Positions 8,647 to 17,623 are shown, counted from the stretch's first letter. The stretch is DNA of 34,526 nucleotides from Phenylobacterium sp. (GCA_003136395.1 PLEH01000314.1:1-34526), one strand, 5' to 3'. Made by a program: numbers and translations. Notes: generated by a model from the sequence alone, not told the origin.

Positions 8647-9944
8647 CAGAACTTCGCCGCCAAGCCGATGCCGGTCGCCTGCTCCCGCTTGCCGGTGTCC
8701 TCGCGGTTGCCGTTCGTGTAGCTGAGGTCGACCGTGAAATAGCCTTTGGTGTCCGGCGACCAGGAGATCGCGCTGGTGAAGTACGAGAGACTGTCGAGGC
8801 TGCCACGCAGGCCCGCAAGTTCGGTTTCCGTGACCGTGACGGTGAACGGTATCGCTGGGTTGTCGCTGGTCAGGGACGCGCCGACCTTAACGCCCAGCCG
8901 GTTGTAGTCGGTGTGGGCGGCCGGCGTGATCCCGCGTTGGGTGTACCAGCCGTTGTCGAGGTGAAGTTCCAGGATCGGCTCCCACGAGGCGAAGTCGTCC
9001 TCCGCCGCCTTCAACCGGATATAGTCGTTGAGCGCGAACCGGTTCTGCCGGTTGTTGACGATGGGCGTATAGACCAGGTTGAGGCTGGCGATGCCGCTGT
9101 GATCACTGTGGTCGAACAGATAATCGGGCCGGACCGTCCACCAGCTCCCCAACGGCGTCGGCCCGTCGCCAACCGTGCCGATCGCGGCCACGAAACCCAC
9201 GTCAGCCGTGTCGGAGGACACGGAGGTCGCCTTGCCGGTGGTCCGCACCACATTGCGATTGAAGCCGACATACGGGACCAGGATCGCGCGATTGCTACCG
9301 CCGATCGCCGGGTCGAACTCATAGCCAATCACGCCGACCAACTTGTCAGTGCGCTTGCCGCCGGTCTCGTCGTTGGCGAAGCTCAGCGTGGCCTTCGAGA
9401 GGCCTTTGAAGGCCGCATCGTCGCGCCCCCAGTAGAGGTCGTCAGCGATGCCGCGGATCCGGAACTTCGATGTGTAGGTGACCTTCGCCATCTTGGCGCC
9501 GTCCGCCTCGACCGGCGCGCCGGCCTGGGCGACGCAGCGCAGCTGCGCGCGGTCGTCGAGCAGGAAGGTCTTCGGGTCCTTGACGTCCGAGCGGTAGGCC
9601 TGCCCCTGCTGTGACAGGAGCGAGATCAACTCGAACTGCGCACTCTCAAGCGCGGCCTTGTCGGCCTTGCTGCAGGTGATCCCGCCGCCGCAGATGTCCG
9701 GGTCAGCCAGCAGGCGCTTCCAGGTGGGAACGCCCTTGAACGCGACGCTCTTGTCCGCCGCGACGTCGTCGGCGAAACTCCACCGCAAATGGTTGGCGCT
9801 CGCCAGGAAGTCGACCAGCAGGCGCTTGTCGACCAGACCGTGGACGCAGATGTCCGACTGCGATGGAACGGTTGCGTCAGCCGCGCCGGCGACCGACGCA
9901 GAGCCCGCAACGGCGGCGGCGACAAGGATCCCCCAGGCGCGCAT
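8646..9944 (-). CDS. Outer-membrane beta-barrel-like protein, function unknown
   Basis: The 432-aa protein has a clean signal peptide (MRAWGILVAAAVAGSASVAGA, cleaved before ADAT). Many alternating-hydrophobic strands follow, such as GSWWTVRPDYLF and GYFTVDLSYTNG. It ends in GIGLAAKF, the terminal Phe expected for barrels inserted by the BAM complex. Residues 25-150 look like a soluble Cys-containing region before the barrel. I do not recognise a named family. It is the middle gene of an operon: its start abuts the stop of the 106-aa gene, and its stop overlaps the hydrolase start (TGATG). The context suggests an outer-membrane component working with the secreted hydrolase. Confidence 0.75.
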   Translation of the reverse strand: MRAWGILVAAAVAGSASVAGAADATVPSQSDICVHGLVDKRLLVDFLASANHLRWSFADDVAADKSVAFKGVPTWKRLLADPDICGGGITCSKADKAALESAQFELISLLSQQGQAYRSDVKDPKTFLLDDRAQLRCVAQAGAPVEADGAKMAKVTYTSKFRIRGIADDLYWGRDDAAFKGLSKATLSFANDETGGKRTDKLVGVIGYEFDPAIGGSNRAILVPYVGFNRNVVRTTGKATSVSSDTADVGFVAAIGTVGDGPTPLGSWWTVRPDYLFDHSDHSGIASLNLVYTPIVNNRQNRFALNDYIRLKAAEDDFASWEPILELHLDNGWYTQRGITPAAHTDYNRLGVKVGASLTSDNPAIPFTVTVTETELAGLRGSLDSLSYFTSAISWSPDTKGYFTVDLSYTNGNREDTGKREQATGIGLAAKF

Positions 9945-10265
9945 CTAGACCGCCGTCGTGTTGGCGTTCACCGAGACCATCAGGGCGGCGACGGTCTGGC
10001 CAAGCGCGGAGTCCTCGAAGGCCCCGTCGAAGGTGAAGTCGTAGGCTGGGGCGCCGTGCCGCAGGTTCCACTTCACCGCCCCGAGGAAGGTGCCGATGGT
10101 CGGCCGGGCGTAGTGGTAGTCCGTGCCCATGACCTTGGTCATGTTGTTGGGCGGCCAGCGGCCTTCTTGGTGGAGTTGGTTTGCGACGGTCGCGGCGACC
10201 GCCATCCGCTTGTCGTTGGCAGGGTCCGCGACAATCGCAGCGGCTGCGTTATCGGCTTGGCTCAT
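9945..10265 (-). CDS. Hypothetical protein, 106 aa, first gene of the hydrolase operon
   Basis: A small soluble protein without signal peptide, of no family I recognise. Its C-terminal half is YDFTFDGAFEDSALGQTVAALMVSVNANTTAV. GGGAG lies 7-8 nt before the ATG (GGGAGATGCACGATG on the coding strand). Its TAG stop is directly followed by the ATG of the barrel gene, so co-translation is very likely. The promoter for all three genes should lie in 10266-10440. With a cytoplasmic first gene and two exported partners, it could be a cargo, immunity or regulatory protein; nothing in the sequence decides this. Confidence 0.65.
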   Translation of the reverse strand: MSQADNAAAAIVADPANDKRMAVAATVANQLHQEGRWPPNNMTKVMGTDYHYARPTIGTFLGAVKWNLRHGAPAYDFTFDGAFEDSALGQTVAALMVSVNANTTAV

Positions 10266-10440
10266 CGTGCATCTCCCACGGGGCGGTTAGCCTGCTCGCT
10301 GACCCGCGTGAAGGGGCGCGCCAGATCGGGTAGGCTAAGACGTCAGGACGGCGCGCTTCCCCCCGGCGTAAGCGCAACGCATCTTGAAATCAGCCCCTGA
10401 CGGATTGCAACCCTGAATATTCTTGCTCGATGAATACCCG

Positions 10441-11256
10441 TCATCCAAGTGCGGCGGGACGAACTCGGACGCGCCGCGCGATGCGATCGAAGAAGGAGAC
10501 GCCGCCGGTGTCCAGCTGGATCCCGGTCTCACGCGCCCCGCTGTGTCCGACCCTTGACTCAGTGACCAGTTGGCCGGCGACCTCGACCCGGACCACGCAC
10601 CCCGTGCCCGTGGGGCCGTTCGGGTCGAGGCAGTAGGCCCGGCTGGGCAGCTGCAAATCCCCATCGCGAAGGACTTCGGCGTCGCCCTCGAAAACCTGAA
10701 ATGGCTCGACGCTGGGGTCGTAGTCTCGGTCTCGCGGGAAGAAGGCGATCCGATACGGAACCCGAGCGCCATCGCCCAGGGCGTGGCGCCGCTCGAAGAC
10801 CTTGAAGGCGTAGATGCCGCCGCCGGCCCCAGTGCGGTCGAGATGCGCGGTGAAGCCCATCTGAATCCAGAAGGGCAGGGCAGTGCTCGGGGCGATTTCG
10901 ATCTCCGCCACGCTGTGTCCGAGGTCGTAAGCCCGTTGGAGCATAAAGGCGGCGAGCACTTGGCCAAAGCCCGCGCGCCGACGATCGGCCCGCACCTCGA
11001 GAATGTCCATTGCGTTCACAAAGCCCACCGCCTGCCCATCAACGATTAGGACATGGACGTTTTCTGAGTCCGCCTCGAAGGACCGGGTGACGATGTTCCA
11101 ATTGCAAAGGAACCCCTGGTCTGGAATTTCCACGCCATCCCACGACGGCCTGCCTCGGTGAGCGAGCGCCTTGCGGTAGGCGTTGTCCTCGGCCTGAAGC
11201 CAGGTTTCGATCTCGTGCATTGTGGCCGACGTCGCGGTGAGAATCTCGACGCTCAT
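10441..11256 (-). CDS. GNAT-family N-acetyltransferase with C-terminal extension
   Basis: The 271-aa protein contains a GNAT core at about residues 65-150. The acetyl-CoA-binding motif is seen in EVRADRRRAGFGQVLAAFML, followed by ALPFWIQMGFTAH. The last 110 residues (from about PYRIAFFPRDRDYD) are an added beta-rich segment ending in basic RIARRVRVRPAALG; I recognise no domain in it. The start overlaps the stop of the upstream gene as ATGA, so both are translated together. The substrate cannot be told from sequence. The long opposite-frame ORFs across it are shadows. Confidence 0.8.
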   Translation of the reverse strand: MSVEILTATSATMHEIETWLQAEDNAYRKALAHRGRPSWDGVEIPDQGFLCNWNIVTRSFEADSENVHVLIVDGQAVGFVNAMDILEVRADRRRAGFGQVLAAFMLQRAYDLGHSVAEIEIAPSTALPFWIQMGFTAHLDRTGAGGGIYAFKVFERRHALGDGARVPYRIAFFPRDRDYDPSVEPFQVFEGDAEVLRDGDLQLPSRAYCLDPNGPTGTGCVVRVEVAGQLVTESRVGHSGARETGIQLDTGGVSFFDRIARRVRVRPAALG

Positions 11257-11906
11257 GCGGTCAGCCTTGCGGTTGGGCCGGACGCCCCGATGGCGTCGCA
11301 GATCTCGGCGACCTGTCGGTCCGAGAGACTGATCGCGTCGTACCAGTCGGTCCGCCCGGTGCGCGGACGGAAGTTCGGCGGAAAGGCCTCGGGCCAGGCG
11401 GCGAGCAGCGCTGCGCCCTTGACGTCACTGTTGTGCTTCAGAGTGTTGACGAGGCTCACGACGGCCTCGAGGCGGGGATCCACCGGGTAGCCTTCAGCTA
11501 AGCTCGCCGCGCTCAGCTGGCTGTGCCGAGCCTTGGGACCAGCTTTGCCCCATCGCCGCGCGGAGCGTTCCCAGTGATGATAAGCGGCGATGACGAAGGC
11601 TTTCCGCAGATGCATGAGCGCCTCTTCGGCGTTGGCGATATTCATATCCAGCACCTGCGACTGATCCCACAAGATCATGCCCTCTTCGCGCTCGCCGACC
11701 CAGGCGCTCGGGTCCATCCTGACCGCGGCCACATAGGCGGACAAGGCGGCCTGGGCGCGCACGATCTCAGTCGCCAGCGCCCCAGCCGCGAGATCGAAGC
11801 TCGACCGCATTGTCTTGAGGACGTCCTGGAAGGCATATCCCAGCAGGTTGAAATCGAACTTGGCCATGTTCGACGCTGCGGGCGCCGGCGGGCTCCGGTC
11901 AATCAT
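11253..11906 (-). CDS. Hypothetical helical protein, possibly HEPN-related
   Basis: The 217-aa protein is mostly helical. AEEALMHLRKAFVIAAYHHWERSARRWG and later VVSLVNTLKHNSDVKG resemble helices of HEPN-type or DUF4145-like proteins, but the catalytic Arg of the Rx4-6H motif is not clear. A second in-frame start (MAKFDFNLLGYAF) lies 13 codons in; neither start has a well-spaced Shine-Dalgarno site. The gene is coupled (ATGA) to the GNAT gene. It diverges from the HEPN-motif gene, with about 83 bp of shared promoter space. The HEPN link is a weak inference. Confidence 0.6.
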   Translation of the reverse strand: MIDRSPPAPAASNMAKFDFNLLGYAFQDVLKTMRSSFDLAAGALATEIVRAQAALSAYVAAVRMDPSAWVGEREEGMILWDQSQVLDMNIANAEEALMHLRKAFVIAAYHHWERSARRWGKAGPKARHSQLSAASLAEGYPVDPRLEAVVSLVNTLKHNSDVKGAALLAAWPEAFPPNFRPRTGRTDWYDAISLSDRQVAEICDAIGASGPTARLTA

Positions 11907-11989
11907 CCTCGCCGGGCGCCATCAGGTCGTTGACGGCGTCGACGCGACCTGACCCAGGCCGGCGAACAGGTCCGCATGAGGAAGACAGC

Positions 11990-12865
11990 ATGGGTTCGCC
12001 GCGTTCGATCGACATCGGCTTCTATCCTGAGCGACTTGAGGTCGAGGCCGGCGACATCACCCTGACAACGCGGTCGGACCTCGACGAAAGCGTCGCAAAG
12101 GTGCGAGCTTGGCCGACAGTCCAAGGCGACTGGATCTATGCCCTGGATATCGAGCGCATCTTCCCGCTTCCAGTGACGCACACGCTCAGCCACGCGAACG
12201 CCGATGGCCCCGAGCACCTCGACTTCATCATCTGGGCGCTGTCGTTCTTCGCGGGCATGCGCCTGACCGCGACCGAGGCTGGGTTTGTCGATGCAACGCC
12301 CATCGTTCCTGGGAAACTCTGCGACTTCAGCGTTCGATCCGGTCGCGAGTTTGCGGAAGTCGTCGGCCTCGCCGAGCGCTATTGGCAAGCCCACCGGACT
12401 GAGCGGCCCGCGACACAGCGATGGGAGTCCGCGGTTCACGCCTTACTGCTCGCGCAGTACCCGAAAGCGCTGCCCTATGAGGAATTTATCTATCTTTACA
12501 TCGCGCTAGACGCTTGTTTTGTCATGATGGAAAGCGCGGTCAAGGTTGCTGGGAAAGCTAAACCCTCTGGTGGGCATCCCAATCGCATTCCGTGGATGTG
12601 TGGAGAGTTGGGCATGCCTGTGCCGTCGTGGGCCGACGGCGAGATTAGTGGCATCCGCAATTTCACAATTCACGAGGGGCTGTTCATGGGGGTTCCTTTG
12701 GGCTTCGCGGGCCATGACCGAAAATCGGCCGAGAACCTATCGCTGGAAATGGGGAACCTGGTGAGCCGCCTTCTCGTCGCAATCCTGGGTGCGCCCAACG
12801 CTGGCTACGTCCGCTCGCCAGTCACTAGCTATCAAAGACACGGCCTCGACTTGCGGCGTCCCTAA
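11990..12865 (+). CDS. HEPN-motif protein (Apea-like), candidate RNase
   Basis: The 291-aa protein carries R223-N-F-T-I-H228 within GEISGIRNFTIHEGLF, the Rx4H pattern of catalytically active HEPN ribonucleases. The helical segment FIYLYIALDACFVMMESAVKVAG lies before it, as in Apea-like HEPN proteins. The N-terminal half (about 1-150) is of unknown function. The chosen ATG is preceded by GAGGAAG at proper spacing, better than the upstream start used in the track. It is transcribed away from the GNAT operon. RNA-cleaving activity is inferred from the motif only. No obvious antitoxin (MNT-type nucleotidyltransferase) is adjacent. Confidence 0.7.
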   Translation: MGSPRSIDIGFYPERLEVEAGDITLTTRSDLDESVAKVRAWPTVQGDWIYALDIERIFPLPVTHTLSHANADGPEHLDFIIWALSFFAGMRLTATEAGFVDATPIVPGKLCDFSVRSGREFAEVVGLAERYWQAHRTERPATQRWESAVHALLLAQYPKALPYEEFIYLYIALDACFVMMESAVKVAGKAKPSGGHPNRIPWMCGELGMPVPSWADGEISGIRNFTIHEGLFMGVPLGFAGHDRKSAENLSLEMGNLVSRLLVAILGAPNAGYVRSPVTSYQRHGLDLRRP

Positions 12866-13018
12866 GCCCGTAGTTTTGCGCGCCCGGCCGCATGTAGGAG
12901 GTCGGCGCTTGGCCTGTCTCAGCGGCCATGTCGCCATTTGTACGCCACCGCCCCCGTTCCTACGCGGGCAGAAGATCATCATCGCGGGTCCGCGGCGCCG
13001 CGGGTATAGGCTCGCCGC

Positions 13019-14317
13019 ATGAGCGATCTGCCGGCCACGCCGGGACCTGACTATGCGGGGCTGCTGGCCGAGCTAAAGGCGCGGATTCTGGCGGCGCGGG
13101 TGACCGCGGCGCTGGCCGTCAACCAGGAGCTCATCCTGCTCTACTGGAGTATCGGCCGGGACATCCTGGCGCGGCAGGATGTGGAGGGCTGGGGCGCGCG
13201 GGTCATCGACCGGCTGGCCGAGGACCTGCGCCGGGAGTTCCCGGAGATGACCGGGCTCTCCGGCCGGAACCTGCGATACATGCGGGCCTTCGCCGAGGCC
13301 TGGCCCGATCGAGACTTCGTGCAACAGGTCGTTGCACGATTGCCGTGGGGCCATAACGTCCGGCTGGTGGAGGCCGTGAAGGCACCGGTCGAACGGGAAT
13401 GGTACGCCCGCCAGGCCATCGAAAGCGGCTGGAGCCGCAATGTCCTGGCGCACCAGATCGCCGGCGGCCTTTATCAGCGGCAAGGCCGCGCGCTGACCAA
13501 TTTCGCGCGCACCCTGCCGGCGCCCCAGTCCGAGCTGGCCCAAGAGCTGGTGAAGGACCCGTACAGCTTCGACTTCCTGGCGCTGGGCCCGGAGATGCTG
13601 GAGCGCGACCTGGAGCGCGGCCTGCTGGAGCACTTGCGCGCACTCATCCTGGAGCTGGGCAAGGGGTTCGCCTTCGTCGGCAGCCAGTATCATCTCGAGG
13701 TCGGCGGCCAGGACTACTACCTCGACCTCCTGTTCTATCACCTGCGGCTGCGCTGCTTCGTGGTGATCGAGCTGAAGATCGAGGAGTTCAAGCCGGAGTT
13801 CGCGGGCAAGATGAACTTCTATCTGTCGGCCGTGGACGACCTGCTGCGTCACCCGGACGACGGGCCCACGATCGGCATCATCCTCTGCCAGGGCCGCAAC
13901 GCCGTGATCGTCGAATATGCGTTGCGCGACGCCGCCAAGCCGATGGGCGTGGCCGGCTACCAACTCTCGCCGCAGCTTCCCAGCCAGCTGCAGGCCGAGC
14001 TGCCGACCCGGGCCGAGTTCGCGCGCGAGTTCCCGCTGATGTCGCTGGCGCGCCTGCGCATCGAGATCGAGCGGGAGGTGCGCGACCGGCTGGCGGCCGA
14101 GGGCCTCGAGGCCGATCGCGTCATGGGCCTGCAGCAGTCGTTGCGACAGCTGCAGGCACGCGGCGTCGCCCCGGCCGGAACGGACGGCTTCCTGGCGGTC
14201 AGCCGGGCGCTGAACGACGCGGCCCATGGAGTCGATGTCGCGGTTGACGATGTGCGCCGCGCCGAGGAGATCGGGACGGCCTTCCTTGCTGAGCTTCGCG
14301 CGGACTGGAGACCTTAG
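13019..14317 (+). CDS. YhcG/DUF1016-family PD-(D/E)xK nuclease with C-terminal extension
   Basis: The 432-aa protein has the DUF1016 N-terminal domain (NQELILLYWSIGRDIL...GLSGRNLRYMRAFAEAWP, then LPWGHNVRLVEAV) and a C-terminal nuclease domain. The catalytic pattern is D236 (DYYLDLLFYH) and E251-L-K253 (VIELKIEEFKPEFAGKMNFYL). Members are typically around 350 aa; here some 70 extra residues end in ALNDAAHGVDVAVDD, which resembles a HEPN/DUF4145 tail. The family is common in defence and mobile islands, often beside restriction-modification genes; none is seen here. The Shine-Dalgarno site is weak. Confidence 0.88.
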   Translation: MSDLPATPGPDYAGLLAELKARILAARVTAALAVNQELILLYWSIGRDILARQDVEGWGARVIDRLAEDLRREFPEMTGLSGRNLRYMRAFAEAWPDRDFVQQVVARLPWGHNVRLVEAVKAPVEREWYARQAIESGWSRNVLAHQIAGGLYQRQGRALTNFARTLPAPQSELAQELVKDPYSFDFLALGPEMLERDLERGLLEHLRALILELGKGFAFVGSQYHLEVGGQDYYLDLLFYHLRLRCFVVIELKIEEFKPEFAGKMNFYLSAVDDLLRHPDDGPTIGIILCQGRNAVIVEYALRDAAKPMGVAGYQLSPQLPSQLQAELPTRAEFAREFPLMSLARLRIEIEREVRDRLAAEGLEADRVMGLQQSLRQLQARGVAPAGTDGFLAVSRALNDAAHGVDVAVDDVRRAEEIGTAFLAELRADWRP

Positions 14318-14489
14318 TCTTATCGGCAGGCTGGCCTTGGCGCCTCTGCTCGGGCCGCGACCATCGACGCATGAACGCGAGCGAGCCCCGCGCCCACAAT
14401 CCATCGGCCTGGGGATCGCTTGAAGACGAACCCTACGGCTCAGCTCCAGCGGTGGTAGATTGCAACCGACGTCGAGGGTCGATGACCAC

Positions 14490-16742
14490 ATGTTCCTGAA
14501 GAAAATCGCCGGCATCAAAGCCGTTGGCCGGTTCCGAACGGGCGGGATCAGCGGCGGCGAGTACGGCAAGTACACCCTGTTCTACGCGGGCAACGGGCGC
14601 GGGAAGACGACGTTGTGCGCCATGCTGCGCTCTTTGCAGACTGGCGACGCGACCCACCTGCTGAAGCGCCGATCCTTCAAGGCGGCCATTCCCCAAGAGG
14701 TGCAGCTCGTCCTTGACACGGGGCATGTGAAGTTCTCGGCGGGGGCGTGGTCTGCCAAGGCCGAGGACCTGCATATCTTCGACCAGCACTTTATCAACGC
14801 CAACGTTCATGGCGGCCACGAGATCGCCGTCGACCATCGACGGAATTTCTATCGGGTGGTGGTGGGCCCGAAGGGCGTGGCGCTGGCCGAGGCGATCGAC
14901 GCCCTCGACGCGGCAGCGACCGCCAAGCAGGCCGAGATCACCAACGAAAAGAAGGTTCTGCAGCAGCATGTTCCCAAGGGGATGACGCTGGAAGCCTTTC
15001 TCAATCTGCCGGCTGATCCCGCCGTTGACGCCAAGATCGCCACGGCCGAGAAGGCGCTGACGGCGGTGGAGGCCGCAGCGGACATCGCGGCGCGCGGCAA
15101 GCTGAAGCCGGTGACGGTGCCGAGTCTTCCGCCGACCTTCGAAGCTTTAATGCTCGCCGGGCTGCCAGAGGTCTCGGTCGCCGCCGCGGCCAGGGTTCAG
15201 GCCCAGCTGGACGCCCATGACTTTCATGAGGACGGCGAGGCCTGGCTCGCTCAGGGCGTGCCGCACATTCGTGGCGGCAAGTGTCCCTTCTGTGGGTCGG
15301 CGGTCGCCGGTAGTCCGTTGATCACCGCCTATCAGGGCTACTTCAGCGACGCCTACGACGCTCACAAGGTGGCGCTTATCGCGCTAGCCGAAGACCTTGA
15401 GGCCGCCTTGGGGCCAGCGGCTGGCCTGAAAGCCGAGCAGGGGCTGAAGGACGCCGCGCGCGACGGCGCGTTCTGGGCGCCCTATCTCGATCCGACATTC
15501 GTGGCGCCGGCCGAACCGGCTGGCGTGGCCGACGATATCGCGGCGCTCTACGCGCCGGCGCTGGCACGGATGACCGCGAAGCTGGCCGCGCCGCTGGACG
15601 GGGCCGTCTCCACACCGGCCCATCAGGCCGCGCTCGCCGGGTGGGACAAGACGGCGGCCGGACTTGAGCTCGCGAATGCAGCGATGGCGAAAGCCAACCT
15701 CGACATCGATGCCGTGAAGGCGGCCAACGCCAAGGCTGACAAGGTGGCCGCCGCGGCCACGGTGGCGGCGCTCGCCGCGACCCGGAAACGACATACCGCG
15801 CCCTTCGCCGGGCTCGCCACCGCCTATGACGGGACGATCAAAGCCAAAGAAAAGCTGGTCGCGGACAAGGAGGCGAAGAAGGACGAGCTGGATGCTTACG
15901 ACGCCCAGATCCTCGGCGGCTACGAGACGGACATCAACGCCATCCTGACGCGCTTCAACGCGGGTTTCCGTTTGGCGAAGTGCGGAAAGAACTACGTCGG
16001 AAAGACCCCGCAGTCGGCCTATTGCCTGCAGTTCGATGGACACGACGTCGATATCAGCAAGGCCGATGGAGACGAGCCGTCCTTCGATTCCACCATGAGC
16101 GCAGGAGACAAGAGCACCTTCGCCCTGGCCTTCTTCCTGGCGCAGCTCGACCGCGACCCGAACCTGGCCAAGAAGCTTGTGGTGTTCGACGACCCCTTCA
16201 CCAGCCTGGATGATTTCCGCCGCGAGATGACGGCCAAGGCCATCTTCCGTGTGGGCGAGAAGGCCTCACAGGTGCTGGTCTTCAGCCATGACAAATACTT
16301 CCTCGACGCGGTGCGGCAGAAGCTTCACGGCGCGCCGTGCGTCACCATGCAGATCTCCGGATCGGTCGGGAATTCCGCCTTGGAGCCGTGGAATATCGAG
16401 CGCGAGGTCAAGGAGGGCTACCTTCAGGACCATATGGCCCTGGTCGACTATGCGAGCGGGCTGACGACCGACGCCAAGGCGATGCGGACAACGATGCGGC
16501 CGCTCCTGGAAAAGTACATCCGCTACCGTTTTCCGAACCAGTTGCTCGACGGGGTTTGGCTTGGCGAGATGCTCAAGATCATCAGGGCTGACCCGACCCA
16601 CGCCCTGACGCCGCAGTACAAGGAACTGGACGACATCAACGAATATACCGCTCCGTTCCACCACGACCCGAACACGGCCTTCAACGCGGACGAGGTTCTG
16701 GCCCACGCCAAGCGGACGCTGGCGATCGTCGGGGGCTGCTAG
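14490..16742 (+). CDS. RloC-like AAA_13 / SMC-type ATPase with zinc hook
   Basis: The 750-aa protein has the split ABC-ATPase layout of AAA_13/RloC proteins. Walker A is GNGRGKTT (34-41), and a central coiled-coil region carries a CPFC zinc-hook motif (265-268). The signature is MSAGDKSTFALAF (S537), Walker B is LVVFDDPFTS (D567-D568), and FSHDKYF carries H600. RloC proteins couple such an ATPase to a C-terminal anticodon nuclease. The last 130 residues here (NEYTAPFHHDPN near the end) may hold an effector, but I cannot confirm the nuclease triad. ATG 14490 fits the MFLKKIAGI start better than the TTG at 14460 used in the track. The next gene begins 2 bp after its stop. Confidence 0.83.
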   Translation: MFLKKIAGIKAVGRFRTGGISGGEYGKYTLFYAGNGRGKTTLCAMLRSLQTGDATHLLKRRSFKAAIPQEVQLVLDTGHVKFSAGAWSAKAEDLHIFDQHFINANVHGGHEIAVDHRRNFYRVVVGPKGVALAEAIDALDAAATAKQAEITNEKKVLQQHVPKGMTLEAFLNLPADPAVDAKIATAEKALTAVEAAADIAARGKLKPVTVPSLPPTFEALMLAGLPEVSVAAAARVQAQLDAHDFHEDGEAWLAQGVPHIRGGKCPFCGSAVAGSPLITAYQGYFSDAYDAHKVALIALAEDLEAALGPAAGLKAEQGLKDAARDGAFWAPYLDPTFVAPAEPAGVADDIAALYAPALARMTAKLAAPLDGAVSTPAHQAALAGWDKTAAGLELANAAMAKANLDIDAVKAANAKADKVAAAATVAALAATRKRHTAPFAGLATAYDGTIKAKEKLVADKEAKKDELDAYDAQILGGYETDINAILTRFNAGFRLAKCGKNYVGKTPQSAYCLQFDGHDVDISKADGDEPSFDSTMSAGDKSTFALAFFLAQLDRDPNLAKKLVVFDDPFTSLDDFRREMTAKAIFRVGEKASQVLVFSHDKYFLDAVRQKLHGAPCVTMQISGSVGNSALEPWNIEREVKEGYLQDHMALVDYASGLTTDAKAMRTTMRPLLEKYIRYRFPNQLLDGVWLGEMLKIIRADPTHALTPQYKELDDINEYTAPFHHDPNTAFNADEVLAHAKRTLAIVGGC

Positions 16743-16744
16743 GC

Positions 16745-17428
16745 GTGTGGCCGGAGGCCTGGACCCTTGCCGTCCGCGGGGGCGGTGCCGTGACCGCCTT
16801 CATCAAGGACTACCAGACGCTGATCGCGGGGCTGATCGCCATCGCCGCGGCGTACCTCACGGCGCGCCCCGTCTGGCGGCAGCTGGACCGCATGTCGGTG
16901 CAGACCAACACAATGTTCCGCGCCTTCCTGTCCGACCGGATCGAGTCTTTGAAGGGACGCCGCCGGTGGCTGGCGAAGCATCTCGATCCCTACCGGTCGC
17001 AAGTGACCCAGCGTCTGTATGAAATGCGCGAGCTTGAAGAGCGCCTGAACGTCCATTGGATTTTCGAGCGCGCGCAGATCACCGACAGTCTTGTCGAAAC
17101 CTTGGAGACGTACCGCTCTGAACGGCGGGACGCGCCAGCCATCACCGCCGCAACGGATGAGATCGTCGAGTCCCTCACCGCCCTGGCCAAGGACCTGCAC
17201 GCGATTCACCGGCCCGCAAGCACGGACCAGAGCGGTGAAGACTATGCCTATTCCGACGCGGAGTGGGCAGTGATCGAGCAGGCCGCCGTCACGGCGGATA
17301 AGGCGCTCGATGCCCTGGTGGCCCGTTTCGTCGCGGGGGTGGCGGCGCTGGACGAGGCTTTCCGGGCTGAACTCGACGATCTGCGAGATCGGATGTCGCA
17401 GACCGACAAGGCGTTGCTCGGGCGATAG
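16745..17428 (+). CDS. Membrane-anchored coiled-coil protein, partner of the zinc-hook ATPase
   Basis: The 227-aa protein has one N-terminal membrane helix (about residues 20-42, TLIAGLIAIAAAYLTA). The rest is charged and helical with coiled-coil character (EMRELEERLNVHW, AFRAELDDLRDRMSQTDKALLGR). I do not recognise a family. It starts with GTG, 2 bp after the ATPase stop; an internal GTG (VTAFIKDYQ) is possible. Tight spacing implies the two form a system in which this protein may tether the ATPase to, or act at, the inner membrane. That pairing is an inference from position. Confidence 0.7.
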   Translation: MWPEAWTLAVRGGGAVTAFIKDYQTLIAGLIAIAAAYLTARPVWRQLDRMSVQTNTMFRAFLSDRIESLKGRRRWLAKHLDPYRSQVTQRLYEMRELEERLNVHWIFERAQITDSLVETLETYRSERRDAPAITAATDEIVESLTALAKDLHAIHRPASTDQSGEDYAYSDAEWAVIEQAAVTADKALDALVARFVAGVAALDEAFRAELDDLRDRMSQTDKALLGR

Positions 17429-17440
17429 ACGGCCCGTTTC

Positions 17441-17623
17441 TCAGGCCAGCGCTTTGGTCCCCGACCAGACGAGCAGGCCGCCGCGATCCCGCAGGACGGC
17501 CGAGACCGCTTCGCCGGAGCTCAGACAGTCTTCAGCGTCGCGGATCGCCGCAGCGCGGTCCTTGTCGACCGCGAAGCTCTTCAGGCCGCCGCCCGCCAGT
17601 TGCAAGACGAGCTGATGGATCAC
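17441..17623 (-). CDS. Small conserved companion of the cold-shock gene, 60 aa
   Basis: A 60-aa protein of the type often found after cspA genes in alphaproteobacteria ([46 protein letters not shown]). It starts with GTG overlapping the cold-shock stop (GTGA), which supports coupled translation. No enzyme motif is visible and its function is unknown. Its stop faces the membrane coiled-coil gene across 12 bp. Confidence 0.72.
   Translation of the reverse strand: MIHQLVLQLAGGGLKSFAVDKDRAAAIRDAEDCLSSGEAVSAVLRDRGGLLVWSGTKALA

Noticed and set aside
12939-14575. 500-aa minus-strand ORF (13073-14575) opposite the YhcG gene
   Set aside because: It is the antisense shadow of a high-GC gene; composition is His/Gln/Arg-rich without motifs, while the plus frame has clear DUF1016 motifs.
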